Source of the DNA: JAHFOW01 sp964370795
GTDB taxonomy: Bacteria; Planctomycetota; Brocadiia; Brocadiales; Brocadiaceae
Length of the DNA: 21,075 nucleotides
Reading direction: 5' to 3'
NCBI GenBank assembly: GCA_964370795.1
Contig: CAYJME010000038.1
Coordinates: 1-21,075 of the forward strand
Below the pieces are notes generated by a model, which was not told the DNA's origin, ran no database searches, and saw only the letters and a program-made list of their open reading frames with translations. Shown here piece by piece: positions 7,317 to 16,100 of this stretch (position 1 is the stretch's first letter; each line of letters starts with the position of its first letter). Position numbers and translations under genes: made by a program.

Positions 7317-8554
7317 AGTTCCTGTACCTCATGCCTCGTTTCACCATAAATCGCCAGCCAGCATTTGCCGTAAGAAAGACATCCCGTATTGTAGGGTATG
7401 GCTCCGCAGCCTGTGGCGGGATCGAAGAGGAAACGACTGCATCGGCGACGAAACTCATTAAATGAACGGGCGCCGGAGTCAACTGACAGAGAAAGAAACG
7501 CACCCTTTAATCCGAGACGATTCATCAGAATATGCGGATACGTTGCAGCATTAACGCGTGCGTTGAGTTCGGCAAGAAAGTGTACAGGTTTTGCCGTTTG
7601 CGGGCAAATATGCTCAACAAAATCAATACCGAAAGGACCTGTATAATTTTCGCTTTGCAACCAAACGGAGATTTTTCTGGCTGAGGCGACCATTTCAGGC
7701 AACGTGTTTGCCAGCGATGGGAAAACATTCCCCTGGTGTGAAAGTTCAGCATTCAGAATCTGGTCACTTACGCTGACATGGGACAAAGAACCTCCATCGT
7801 GCGGAATATTAAATTGAACGTTTGGCGACACGGTAATATCGAACATGACCTGAACAAGATAAATATGAAGTGTTTGCCGCTCGACCAGCCGCCGAAGTTT
7901 CCCGGTTACATCTGTTGTGATGTTGTCGATGATCAGGGGGTGTGTTATGGATGAGTCTTTGACACCCCGAACCAGAACTTTTCCAGTCGCTCTGATTTGC
8001 CGAAAGACTGCTTCCCTGAGCTGTTTAACATCCGGCGGACCTTCTGTAAACTCCATAATCTCACCAGGCGCAACGGGTACACCCCGTGCGCAGGCTTCCT
8101 TGTGAACTACATCTTTACGGTTAGCACGGGTAACAATGCACGGGTTACCACCGAGCACGGGAATCTTTCTGCAAAGCAATTGCTCCAGTGTTGCGGCAAG
8201 CGCAAATTCACGTGTCGAGGCAAAGTACGGATTCAGCACGACAGCGCAATGAAGGGGAACGAGTGCGCGGATGTGATCCACTGCAGCACGGTCTTTGACC
8301 AGTGCCTCAGGCAGAGTAGTTCCATTATCTGCGGTGACAACTACACGGTCACGCTGCGGGCCGATACCGAGCGTGTGAAGATAGTTAAGGTATTCATCAT
8401 CTACCTCGCCATGGAGGCAAACAATATCCTCTGTTCGAGCAATCAGCAAGGCACGCTGGTCATACCGCCGCGCACCAGGAACTGCCGAATTAAGAGCCAG
8501 AGTATTATCGCGTGAGGTGATATTGTGAACGAAGATATGGACGGTATCCGTCAT
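7289..8554 (-). CDS. ATP-grasp ligase (PGM1-like, peptide/amide bond forming)
   Basis: A 421-residue protein with a pre-ATP-grasp N-terminal half and an ATP-grasp C-terminal half. Recognisable elements: KIPVLGGNPCIVTRANRKD (start of the ATP-grasp part, near 130-150), KVLVRGVKDSS (nucleotide-binding strand), YTGPFGIDFVEH near 303-314, and FLAELNARVNAATYP, where Glu329 and Asn331 are the Mg-ATP ligands of the fold. The arrangement resembles the PGM1-type ATP-grasp ligases of peptide natural-product pathways, which join a carboxyl to an amine via an acyl phosphate. The ATG overlaps the stop of the upstream PaaK-like gene in an ATGA junction and has a GAGG Shine-Dalgarno, so translation is coupled. 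Substrate unknown; the partner enzyme suggests an aryl or acyl acid. Exact family assignment is by pattern only. Confidence 0.72.
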   Translation of the reverse strand: MTDTVHIFVHNITSRDNTLALNSAVPGARRYDQRALLIARTEDIVCLHGEVDDEYLNYLHTLGIGPQRDRVVVTADNGTTLPEALVKDRAAVDHIRALVPLHCAVVLNPYFASTREFALAATLEQLLCRKIPVLGGNPCIVTRANRKDVVHKEACARGVPVAPGEIMEFTEGPPDVKQLREAVFRQIRATGKVLVRGVKDSSITHPLIIDNITTDVTGKLRRLVERQTLHIYLVQVMFDITVSPNVQFNIPHDGGSLSHVSVSDQILNAELSHQGNVFPSLANTLPEMVASARKISVWLQSENYTGPFGIDFVEHICPQTAKPVHFLAELNARVNAATYPHILMNRLGLKGAFLSLSVDSGARSFNEFRRRCSRFLFDPATGCGAIPYNTGCLSYGKCWLAIYGETRHEVQELYRSIAAVC

Positions 8555-9891
8555 AGCATTATTTCCTCATCCCACTGCATTTTATCGTAGGCTGATTTCA
8601 CGAATGAACGAACCACCCGGAACTTGCCACTCGCTTCGGGTAGAATGTACGGTACCAGGACAACTTCAAATACCACTTCCGGACCGATTTCTCCTGTTAC
8701 CGACTCCTGTAAACGGGTCAAATCAGCGCTAGATGGCGTTGATGCCGCAACAACGTGTAATACGATGCGATCCTTCCGTTCCTGGAGCAATCGATATTCA
8801 CGAATCCATGGTGCAGCCTCTGTGATTGGCTTTAAGAGGCTGTAGGGATGGACTATACGCCCATCTATGAGCGTAAAATAGTCGATCATGCGCCCCTGGA
8901 TTGCACGGATAGTGGAAAAGGGCTTGCCACAGCGGCACACCTCAGAGCCTTTGGTGACGACGTCTCCAAGCCGATAGCGAATGAATGGCATTGTATAGGC
9001 GTACAAATTCGTTCCAACTACCTCGCCACGCTCTCCTTCGCGTATGGGATGTCCGTCTCGTAGCACTTCCAGGATCATACCGTAGTCACAGATATGCATC
9101 TCTCCCGTGGCAGAACACTCCCATGCCAGCAAGTTAAATTCATGGCTGTCGTACATTTCAAAAACCGGTGCGCGGAATCCCTGGGTAATTTGCTGCCGCA
9201 TGAGGGGGGTAAGCACCTCCGAGTCAACCTGGATAAAGCGTGGACTGATTTGTTGGCGGTCTGTATCGTTCATCAACTGGGAAATTCGTGAAATTACCCC
9301 TGCATATCCAACGATTACATTGGGACGGAAAGACCGAAGACTACGCAGGATATCTTCCAGAGAGTCCCGGCAATCGATGTGCATCCAGCGTCGTGGGTTA
9401 ATATTTCGGAAGAAACGTTGGATAAAAGGGTTAGCGGCTGGCTGCTTCGGACGAAGCATCGAAATCATCGCTATACTATCGGTCCATTGCAATCCGAATT
9501 CCTTCATAGCGCGGGTGCGAATGGTTTGCAAAATCCGCTGTTCCAGCCAAGTCGAGCAAATGGCGAATGGTTTACCCGAAGACCCGCTCGTGCGGGTGAC
9601 GATTATTTTTTGTAAATTCGTACCGTACGAAAGTATCTCTTGCTGTGGCTGCGACCGCAGATCATCCTTATCAGTGATGGGAATCATAGAAAGATCAGCT
9701 ATGCTGCGAATATCTTGAGGTCTCAGTCCGTGTCGATCAAAGAGTTTACGATAGTATTGCACATGCTTGTAGGCGTGTTGAACAAGTCTTCGCAATTGAC
9801 GGTTCTGATAATCCACGATTGCTTCACGGGATACATGTATCCCTGCAAATATTTGCCTTCTTGCAGACAGCCAGTTGTTTATCTGATTCAT
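8551..9891 (-). CDS. PaaK/CapK-like AMP-forming adenylating enzyme
   Basis: A 446-residue ANL-superfamily protein of the phenylacetate-CoA ligase (PaaK/CapK) branch. The N-terminal segment QLRRLVQHAYKHVQYYRKLF is typical of the family. The phosphate-binding loop is TRTSGSSGKPF near residues 98-108; further landmarks are EMYDSHEFNLLAWEC, the adenylate-binding FIRYRLGD, and CRCGKPFSTIRAIQGRMIDYF leading into the mobile C-terminal domain. Such enzymes activate an aryl or acyl carboxylate as adenylate and usually pass it to CoA or a carrier. Members outside aromatic degradation often sit in polysaccharide or natural-product loci. Here it is coupled to an ATP-grasp ligase, so the pair may activate an acid and join it to an amine. 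No phenylacetate degradation genes are present. An 18-bp palindrome lies just upstream. Confidence 0.82.
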   Translation of the reverse strand: MNQINNWLSARRQIFAGIHVSREAIVDYQNRQLRRLVQHAYKHVQYYRKLFDRHGLRPQDIRSIADLSMIPITDKDDLRSQPQQEILSYGTNLQKIIVTRTSGSSGKPFAICSTWLEQRILQTIRTRAMKEFGLQWTDSIAMISMLRPKQPAANPFIQRFFRNINPRRWMHIDCRDSLEDILRSLRSFRPNVIVGYAGVISRISQLMNDTDRQQISPRFIQVDSEVLTPLMRQQITQGFRAPVFEMYDSHEFNLLAWECSATGEMHICDYGMILEVLRDGHPIREGERGEVVGTNLYAYTMPFIRYRLGDVVTKGSEVCRCGKPFSTIRAIQGRMIDYFTLIDGRIVHPYSLLKPITEAAPWIREYRLLQERKDRIVLHVVAASTPSSADLTRLQESVTGEIGPEVVFEVVLVPYILPEASGKFRVVRSFVKSAYDKMQWDEEIML

Positions 9892-9908
9892 AAAATTTCA
9901 GATGCTAA

Positions 9909-9926
9909 AAATTGTTTCAACAATTT
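9909..9926. promoter_or_regulatory. 18-bp perfect palindrome upstream of the PaaK-like gene
   Basis: AAATTGTT-TC-AACAATTT is a perfect dyad 18 bases before the ATG of the leftward PaaK-like gene. Position and symmetry fit an operator for a dimeric repressor controlling the two-gene unit, or a hairpin in the leader of its mRNA. No regulator gene is adjacent and the region is AT-rich, so a chance dyad cannot be excluded. Confidence 0.35.
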
Positions 9927-10324
9927 ACTCTCGTATAAAATGCTTCTGCCCTACGGCATACTTTATGATTCCGTGTTCGGCTCTTAAAATGCTTTCTATA
10001 ATATTGTAATACTTCAGCTTCTATGTTCAATACTATTTTTATATCCAGATTACTTTATTCTTCGCGGCTTCGTGTATTTCAGCTATTTCAATACTCTCTG
10101 CGGTTGGCTGAACTGTTACTGAAAATAATAAGATTGTATTGGTCTTGTTACTTATCCCATACAAGTTGCCACGGTTAAAGACATACGCAGATAAGGATAA
10201 AGGCGATACGTGCGGCGTAACGAAAGTTTAGATGCAGATGAAAAGGATACTGCCATTGTCAGTACCCCTGGAGATAAACAAGAAGGCTTAGTAATAGAAG
10301 GTACATTAATACGACATAAAATTA

Positions 10325-10351
10325 AAGGGTGTCGCTTTAAATGACACCCTT
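10325..10351. terminator. 9-bp stem palindrome, terminator-like
   Basis: AAGGGTGTC (10325-10333) and GACACCCTT (10343-10351) form a perfect 9-bp stem with a 9-base AT-rich loop, followed by TCTCTTC. A degenerate inverted copy of the same words (GGATGTCATTTCAAATAACAACCC) follows at about 10363-10386. It could end a transcript from either side or be a repeat unit. The weak T-tract lowers confidence in a Rho-independent terminator. Confidence 0.4.
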
Positions 10352-10456
10352 CTCTTCACAAGGATGTCATTTCAAATAACAACCCCCCCGGTGGTTGGAT
10401 GCTCCTTTGTGCCGCCCCAACATCCCATAATTCCGCCAAATAACAAGAAAACGAGC

Positions 10457-10485
10457 TTGACTATATATATTGAGCGAAGTAGTAT
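10457..10485 (+). promoter_or_regulatory. putative sigma70 promoter towards the phospholipid cluster
   Basis: TTGACT (10457-10462), a 17-base AT-rich spacer and TAGTAT (10480-10485) fit a moderate sigma70 promoter. It lies about 345 bases before the start of the CDP-alcohol phosphatidyltransferase gene and would read through the right 22-bp repeat. A TATAAT at 10521-10526 is also present but has no good -35 partner. Confidence 0.35.
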
Positions 10486-10553
10486 ACCGGATAGTTTAGT
10501 AAAAATCGGGAAATATATTGTATAATTGATGTAAAATAATATGATAATTGGGG

Positions 10554-10575
10554 GTAACTATTCAGCGAAAATATT
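10554..10575 (-). repeat. right copy of the perfect 22-bp inverted repeat
   Basis: GTAACTATTCAGCGAAAA (first 18 of 22 bases) is the exact reverse complement of 7110-7131. Together the copies bracket a 3.47-kb segment. No matching direct target duplication is visible beside the outer ends (flanks ...GTATTAA and ATAAATT...), and no transposase lies inside. Confidence 0.6.
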
Positions 10576-10829
10576 ATAAATTTTATTTGATAGGGATTTT
10601 GTTTTAAACAGGCAATCTGTTATGTAAGGAGTAATAGAGTGGTATAGAGGACGCATTCCAGTCTTCTACGATGTCTTTGAGCATACAGATGGGGGGTGTG
10701 GAGCAACAACAATTATTCGTGCCATAGAAAGCGATAGAGCACGAAAAAATGGATACAAAAGCCTGTGGTATAATAGCCGTAGTAAAGAAATTATTCTTTT
10801 ATTTCACTACGTTAGTCTTCAGGAACAGC

Positions 10830-11438
10830 ATGGCAAGCGTCTACAATCTAAAGCCATATTTCCAAAATCTTTTAAGACCCGTTACACGATTTCTTGCACT
10901 GAAAGGCGTCACGGCAAATCAAGTAACTTTGACGGCTATGGTGTTGTCGTTTGCGACAGGGGGATTGGTTTATTGGCGGGTGGAATCCCGATGGCCATTG
11001 ATTCTGATACCTATTACACTCCTCATTCGAATGGCCTTGAATGCCATAGACGGCATGTTGGCGCGTGAGCATAATATGAAAACCCCGCTTGGCGCTATCC
11101 TTAATGAACTGGGGGATGTTTTATCTGATAGCGCCCTATACCTTCCGCTGGCTTTCTTTCCAAATATTCCCTGTGTCCTGGTCGTGTGTGTTGTAATATT
11201 GGCAATAATAACTGAAATGGCAGGAGTCGTAAGTATACAAATTGGCGCCAGCCGTCGCTATGACGGACCAATGGGGAAAAGTGACAGGGCCTTTGTGTTT
11301 GGGCTGGTTACGTTGTTGCTTGGACTTGGATTTCGACCAGGTATTTGGCTGAAACTTGTCTTTGGTTTGATGGTTTTTCTTTTGATCCTTACTATTTTCA
11401 ACCGGTCTTACAAGGCGCTACAGGAGCTAAAATCATGA
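10830..11438 (+). CDS. CDP-alcohol phosphatidyltransferase (YnbA-like)
   Basis: Integral membrane enzyme that swaps CMP of a CDP-alcohol (usually CDP-diacylglycerol) for an alcohol head group. From ATG 10830 it is 202 residues; this start (MASVYNLKPYFQ, AGGA 6 bases upstream) fits the family better than ATG 10749. The signature begins DG-ML-AR (Asp74-Arg79), continues with eight residues to Gly88, and then GAILNELGDVLSD, with Asp96 and Asp100. The position that is Asp in the standard DG-x2-AR-x8-G-x3-D-x3-D pattern is Asn92, and the acidic pair is shifted, as I remember for YnbA-type proteins. About five or six hydrophobic helices follow. Its stop overlaps the next gene's ATG (ATGA), and as in the E. 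coli ynbA-ynbB pair the neighbour is a CdsA-type enzyme. The head group is unknown. Confidence 0.85.
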   Translation: MASVYNLKPYFQNLLRPVTRFLALKGVTANQVTLTAMVLSFATGGLVYWRVESRWPLILIPITLLIRMALNAIDGMLAREHNMKTPLGAILNELGDVLSDSALYLPLAFFPNIPCVLVVCVVILAIITEMAGVVSIQIGASRRYDGPMGKSDRAFVFGLVTLLLGLGFRPGIWLKLVFGLMVFLLILTIFNRSYKALQELKS

Positions 11439-12379
11439 GTTATGTTACACACCTCCATCCGCATCTCCTCTACACCATGGGAGGTATTTTGGCGATCATG
11501 GTAATCGCTACGCTGGTAGTTACCATATTAAAGCGGAGATACCCCCGGAAAGATTTCACCGAACTGACACAGCGAGTCAATAGTTGGTGGGTCATGGCTG
11601 GCGTTTTTATACTAGCCATTGCACTCAGCCGGAAGGTTTCGGTGATTTTTTTTGCCTTTGTCAGTTTTTTAGCGCTCAAAGAATATTTTTCCATTATAGA
11701 AACCCGACGGGCAGACCGACGGGTTTTATTCTGGGCATACCTGTCAATTCCTATCCAGTATTTTTGGATTTGGGAAGCCTGGTACGGCATGTTCATTATC
11801 TTTATTCCTGTCTTCATGTTTTTGTTCCTGCCTTTCAGGATGGTAGTAATTGGAGAAACTTCCGGATATCTCAAGGCAGCGGGAACGATTCACTGGGGAT
11901 TGATGAAAACCGTGTTTTGTATGGGGCACATTGCCTATTTATTAGTCTTGCCGGCAGACAAAAACCCTATGGGCGGTGGCGCAGCCCTGGTATTATATCT
12001 GACTTTCCTGACGCAGTTCAATGATGTATCGCAATATGTCTGGGGAAAATGCTTCGGAAAACACAAGGTGGTACCCCTTGTCAGTCCCGGCAAGACGTGG
12101 GAAGGTTTGATAGGCGGTGTGATAACAACTTTGTTCCTGGCGTTTTTCCTGGCGCCTTACCTTACCCCTTTAACAAGATATGAATCCACCGTGGTGGGAA
12201 TTATGATAGGTCTGGGTGGTTTTATTGGCGATATCACTGTATCTGCAATGAAGCGTGATCTCGGTCTTAAAGATAGTGGCACACTTTTGCCCGGACACGG
12301 GGGGATACTGGACAGGATTAACAGCCTGATGTATACTGCGCCACTGTTCTTCCATTACGTTTATTACCTTTACTACTGA
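11435..12379 (+). CDS. phosphatidate cytidylyltransferase, CdsA/YnbB type
   Basis: Membrane enzyme that makes CDP-diacylglycerol from phosphatidate and CTP. Start chosen at ATG 11435 (MSYVTHLHPH), which has the Shine-Dalgarno CAGGAG and overlaps the previous stop; a start at 11345 would read back into the upstream gene. The 314-residue product has about eight hydrophobic helices and the CdsA-family C-terminal signature SAMKRDLGLKDSGTLLPGHG (from Ser270) then GILDRINS (His288, Asp293). The final residue of the standard signature, usually Asp, is Asn296. SPGKTWEGLIGG precedes it, as expected. It supplies substrate for the phosphatidyltransferase encoded immediately upstream. Confidence 0.88.
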   Translation: MSYVTHLHPHLLYTMGGILAIMVIATLVVTILKRRYPRKDFTELTQRVNSWWVMAGVFILAIALSRKVSVIFFAFVSFLALKEYFSIIETRRADRRVLFWAYLSIPIQYFWIWEAWYGMFIIFIPVFMFLFLPFRMVVIGETSGYLKAAGTIHWGLMKTVFCMGHIAYLLVLPADKNPMGGGAALVLYLTFLTQFNDVSQYVWGKCFGKHKVVPLVSPGKTWEGLIGGVITTLFLAFFLAPYLTPLTRYESTVVGIMIGLGGFIGDITVSAMKRDLGLKDSGTLLPGHGGILDRINSLMYTAPLFFHYVYYLYY

Positions 12380-12401
12380 ATTCGTGGAAGTAAGTTGCAA
12401 A

Positions 12402-13043
12402 ATGATTCAGATGCTACGATACCTATTCTTTATCCTGATTGTGCGGCCGTTAGTGTTGGTCATTTTGGGTCTGAATGTGCGCCATAAAGAACGTTTACCC
12501 ACACACGGGCCGGCAATCATGGTCGCAAATCACAATAGTCATTTGGACACCCTGGTTTTAATGACGATACTTCCTTTAAAGTTGTTGTCCGTCATCAGAC
12601 CAGTAGCAGCCAGGGATTATTTTTGTTCGAATCGATTGCTGAACTGGTTTTCCCTGAACATCATGCAAATCATTCCTCTGGAACGTAAGTTGAGTTCCTA
12701 TCATGACGATCCTCTGGAGAACATTTCGAAGGCTTTAAGTGAAGGGCAGATTGTCATCATTTATCCGGAAGGCACTCGTGGTGAACCGGAACAGATGTCC
12801 AAATTTAAAACAGGAATTGTTCATCTCGTTAAACGCCATCCGGACATGCCCGTTTTTCCCGTTTTTATGCACGGATTAGGCAAGGCGCTCCCGAAAGGAG
12901 AAGGGATTTTAGTCCCGTTTTTTTGCGATATCTTTCTGGGTGAACCCATGTATTGGACTGGTGACCGTGATACTTTTATGCATGAACTCAATTCCCGCAT
13001 GCATGCATTAGCTGAAGAAGGGCATTTCCCAACATGGCATTGA
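12402..13043 (+). CDS. 1-acylglycerol-3-phosphate O-acyltransferase family (PlsC-like)
   Basis: Acyltransferase that adds a second acyl chain to a lysophosphatidate-type acceptor, at the membrane face. From ATG 12402 it is 213 residues; the GTG at 12384 is less likely. A hydrophobic N-terminal helix (YLFFILIVRPLVLVILGL) anchors it. Motif I is NHNSHLD (His44-x4-Asp49), motif III is YPEGTRGE (Glu123-Arg126) and motif IV VFPVFMHGLGKALPKGE. It follows the cytidylyltransferase by about 20 bases and precedes the LplT-Aas fusion, so the product of this gene (phosphatidate or related) may directly feed the CdsA-type enzyme. Acyl specificity cannot be read from the sequence. Confidence 0.88.
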   Translation: MIQMLRYLFFILIVRPLVLVILGLNVRHKERLPTHGPAIMVANHNSHLDTLVLMTILPLKLLSVIRPVAARDYFCSNRLLNWFSLNIMQIIPLERKLSSYHDDPLENISKALSEGQIVIIYPEGTRGEPEQMSKFKTGIVHLVKRHPDMPVFPVFMHGLGKALPKGEGILVPFFCDIFLGEPMYWTGDRDTFMHELNSRMHALAEEGHFPTWH

Positions 13044-13172
13044 ACATCGTGGCTGAGTCCACATTGTTTTTTATGGTACCTGATGTTTTTCTCCGTTGGA
13101 TTGCGCCTGAAAATACCTGATTCATTTTGCGTTAAAGTTTGATTAATCTACATAAGAAACGGAAATAAAACC

Positions 13173-16100
13173 ATGTCTGATGGAAAATATAAGGATATTC
13201 TAAAATCTTTTGGTTTTCAGTGTTTTTTATGGACACAGTTTTTAGGGGCATTCAATGACAGCGCCTACAAGATAACCCTCTCATTACTGATACTGAATAT
13301 CTTTGCGGGACCTGATGGAGGAGGCGGATACCTCTCTCTGATAGGAGCAGTCTTTATCCTTCCATTTTTTCTCTTTTCCGGATATGCAGGTTATTTAGCT
13401 GACGTCTTCAATAAGCGGAGTGTGCTTATCGTAACCAAATCCCTTGAAATAGCTGCCATGTCTCTTGGATTGGTTGCTACTTTATTCGGCGGGGTCAATC
13501 TCATGCTGGTGGTACTGTTTTTAATGGCCCTGCAGTCTGCCTTATTTGGCCCGGCAAAGTATGGGATTGTTCCTGAGATGTTTCCCGACAAGGACATTTC
13601 CCGTGTCAATGGACTCCTGGAGATGACCACATTTCTGGCGATTATTCTGGGGACATCGGTCGGCAGTGTAATGTTTTCTGCATGGAAAGACAGGTTGGCA
13701 TTCATCAATCTCGTTCTGATACTGATCGCTGTAGTTGGAACTGCTACCAGCTTTAGAATTCCAAAGGTTACTTATTCAGGCACCAAAAAGCCGTTTCGCT
13801 TAAATCCCTGGTCTGAGGTGATGAGCGGTATAAGGAGACTTTACAGTTATAAGATACTATTTCTTGCAGTTCTGGGTATGTCTTACTTCTGGTTTCTGGG
13901 GGCATTACTCCAAATGGACATCCTCCTGTTCGGTAAAGAAATTATGGGTTTGAACGATTTATCGATTGGATTCCTGGGAACATTTATGGCTGTTGGCATT
14001 GGAATTGGCAGCCTTGTGGCAGGCCGTCTGTCCGGTGATAAGGTAGAATTGGGATTAGTGCCTTTAGGTTCAATTGGAATGGGGTTGTTCTCACTCTGGC
14101 TTTCCTTCTCCGGATCATCCTATGTTCAAACTTCTGTCGCTCTGGCACTCCTCGGATTTTCCGGGGGGTTATTCACCATACCTTTGAATGCCCTTCTCCA
14201 GCAGAAAAGTGAACACAATGAAAAAGGCCGTTTGATCGCAACCAACAACTTCCTGAATACCATAGGAATACTCCTGGCATCGGGAGCTATTTGGTTTTTA
14301 CGGAAACACCTCCTCATTTCTGCTGACAGGATCATCCTGATCTTTGGTTTATTAACACTCGTGGCAACGGTTTATATCCTGAAGATATTGCCGGACTTCC
14401 TGATCCGATTCAGCCTCTGGATGCTGACCCACACGATATACAAGATTCGTATCGTGGGACAGGAGCATGTTCCATTTCGCGGGCCAGCGCTTTTGGTCTG
14501 TAATCATATGAGTTTTATTGATGCCCTGCTGGTAGGTTCATGCGTCCAGAGGTTTATTCGATTTATGATTTATAAACCTTATTATGAGCAGAAGTCCTTT
14601 CATTGGCTTTTTCGGCTTATGAATGCCATTCCGTACTCAGACGACAATCGGAAAGAGATGCTTGAATCACTATCCCGCGCCCGAGAGGAACTTCGCCAGG
14701 GCCATGTGGTCTGCATCTTTGCAGAGGGTACCATAAGCCGCATCGGCAATCTCCTTCCATTCAAAAGTGACTTTGAAAAAGTGGTTGAGGGATTAAATGT
14801 CCCGATTATTCCTGTCCATCTCGATGGCCTGTGGGGATCTGTCTTCAGTTTCAAAGGGGGAAAGTTCTTCTGGAAGTGGCCGGAAAAACTTCCCTATCCT
14901 GTTACGGTCTCTTTCGACCAACCTCTCCCGTCCCCGGCTACTGCCCAGGCGGTTAGACAGGCCGTTATGGAGTTAGGCAGTAATGCAGTGGAGTATCGGC
15001 GAACTACTCATGATTTGCTTCATCTGCGGTTTATTAAGACGGCTAAGCGACGCTGGTCTTCCTTCTGTATGACCGACTCAAGCGGCAAGGAGATGACCTT
15101 TGGCCAAACCCTCGTGGGTAGTTTGCTTTTGGCCCGCTGGATTCAAAAACAGTGGCCTGATGATAAAATGGTGGGCATCTTACTCCCTTCCTCCATTGGT
15201 GGGGCGTTGGCAAATATCGCCGTACTCCTGGCAGGAAAGGTCTCTGTAAATATTAATTTTACATCAGGCAAAGAAGGCATGGCATCTGCCATTCAACAGT
15301 GCAACATCCGGTTAACCTTAACCTCCCGTATGTTTCTCTCCAAGGCGAATATTGAAAAGATGGAGGGAATGGTATTCATCGAAGATCTGTTTAAACAGAT
15401 AACCCCATTTCAGAAATTTCTTACCCTTGTATCTTCTTTCCTTCTCCCCTCGTGGCTCATCTCTATTCTCATGAGGCATGGCAAGCAGACTCCAAATGAC
15501 CTGGCTACCGTTATCTTTTCCAGCGGAACAACAGGGACACCAAAAGGGGTTATGCTCTCACATCACAATATCATTTCTAACATTGAGGGGGTCATTCAGA
15601 TCTTCTCCCTCACGAAGGGAGATCGGATAATGGGAGTTCTTCCCTTTTTTCATTCCTTTGGCTTTACCGTTGCTTTATGGCTTCCTCTTATCTCAGGATT
15701 TGGTGCTGTTTATCACGCTAATCCTATGGATGCCGCCACCATCGGTCAGATGGTTTCCCAATATAAGGCCACGATCCTCATCAGCACACCCACATTTTAT
15801 GGAGTCTATCTGCGGAAATGCTCAGTTCAGGAGTTTTCATCCCTCCGGTATGCTATGACGGGTGCAGAGAAGTTGCGTGAGCAATTTGCCAGGGCATTTA
15901 AAGAAAAATACGGGATAGACCTCCTTGAGGGTTATGGCTGTACTGAAATGTCGCCGGTTATCTCGGTAAATATACCGAATGTACTGGTAGGCCAGGAGCT
16001 ACAGATCGGCTCAAAATTCGGGATGGGCGGTCATCCTATCCCAGGTGTGGCAGTAAAGGTGGTTGATCCGGAGACGGGTAATCCCCTCCCATACAACCAG

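Larger units (their letters stand above)
9927..10748. other. ~0.8 kb non-coding region with repeats and promoter-like sites
   Basis: No convincing gene is visible between the PaaK-like gene and the phospholipid cluster. On the minus strand a start-less open stretch of about 62 codons (10227 to 10040) ends in TAESIEIAEIHEAAKNKVIW; on the plus strand short open fragments occur around 10209-10344 and from 10628. None has a recognisable family or a proper start. Separately listed are a palindrome at 10325-10351, a promoter candidate at 10457-10485 and the right copy of the 22-bp inverted repeat at 10554-10575. The whole looks like degraded or intergenic DNA. Confidence 0.5.

Noticed and set aside
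7172..7465. 97-codon plus-strand ORF crossing the end of the ATP-grasp gene
   Set aside because: It runs antisense into a well-supported gene and shows no family features; the strong RBS nearby belongs to ATG 7203 in another frame.
9107..9718. 203-codon plus-strand ORF
   Set aside because: Antisense shadow of the PaaK-like gene, Arg/Ser-rich without any domain pattern.
10040..10227. Minus-strand open stretch ending TAESIEIAEIHEAAKNKVIW
   Set aside because: No start codon with an RBS and no recognised family; mentioned only within the non-coding region entry.
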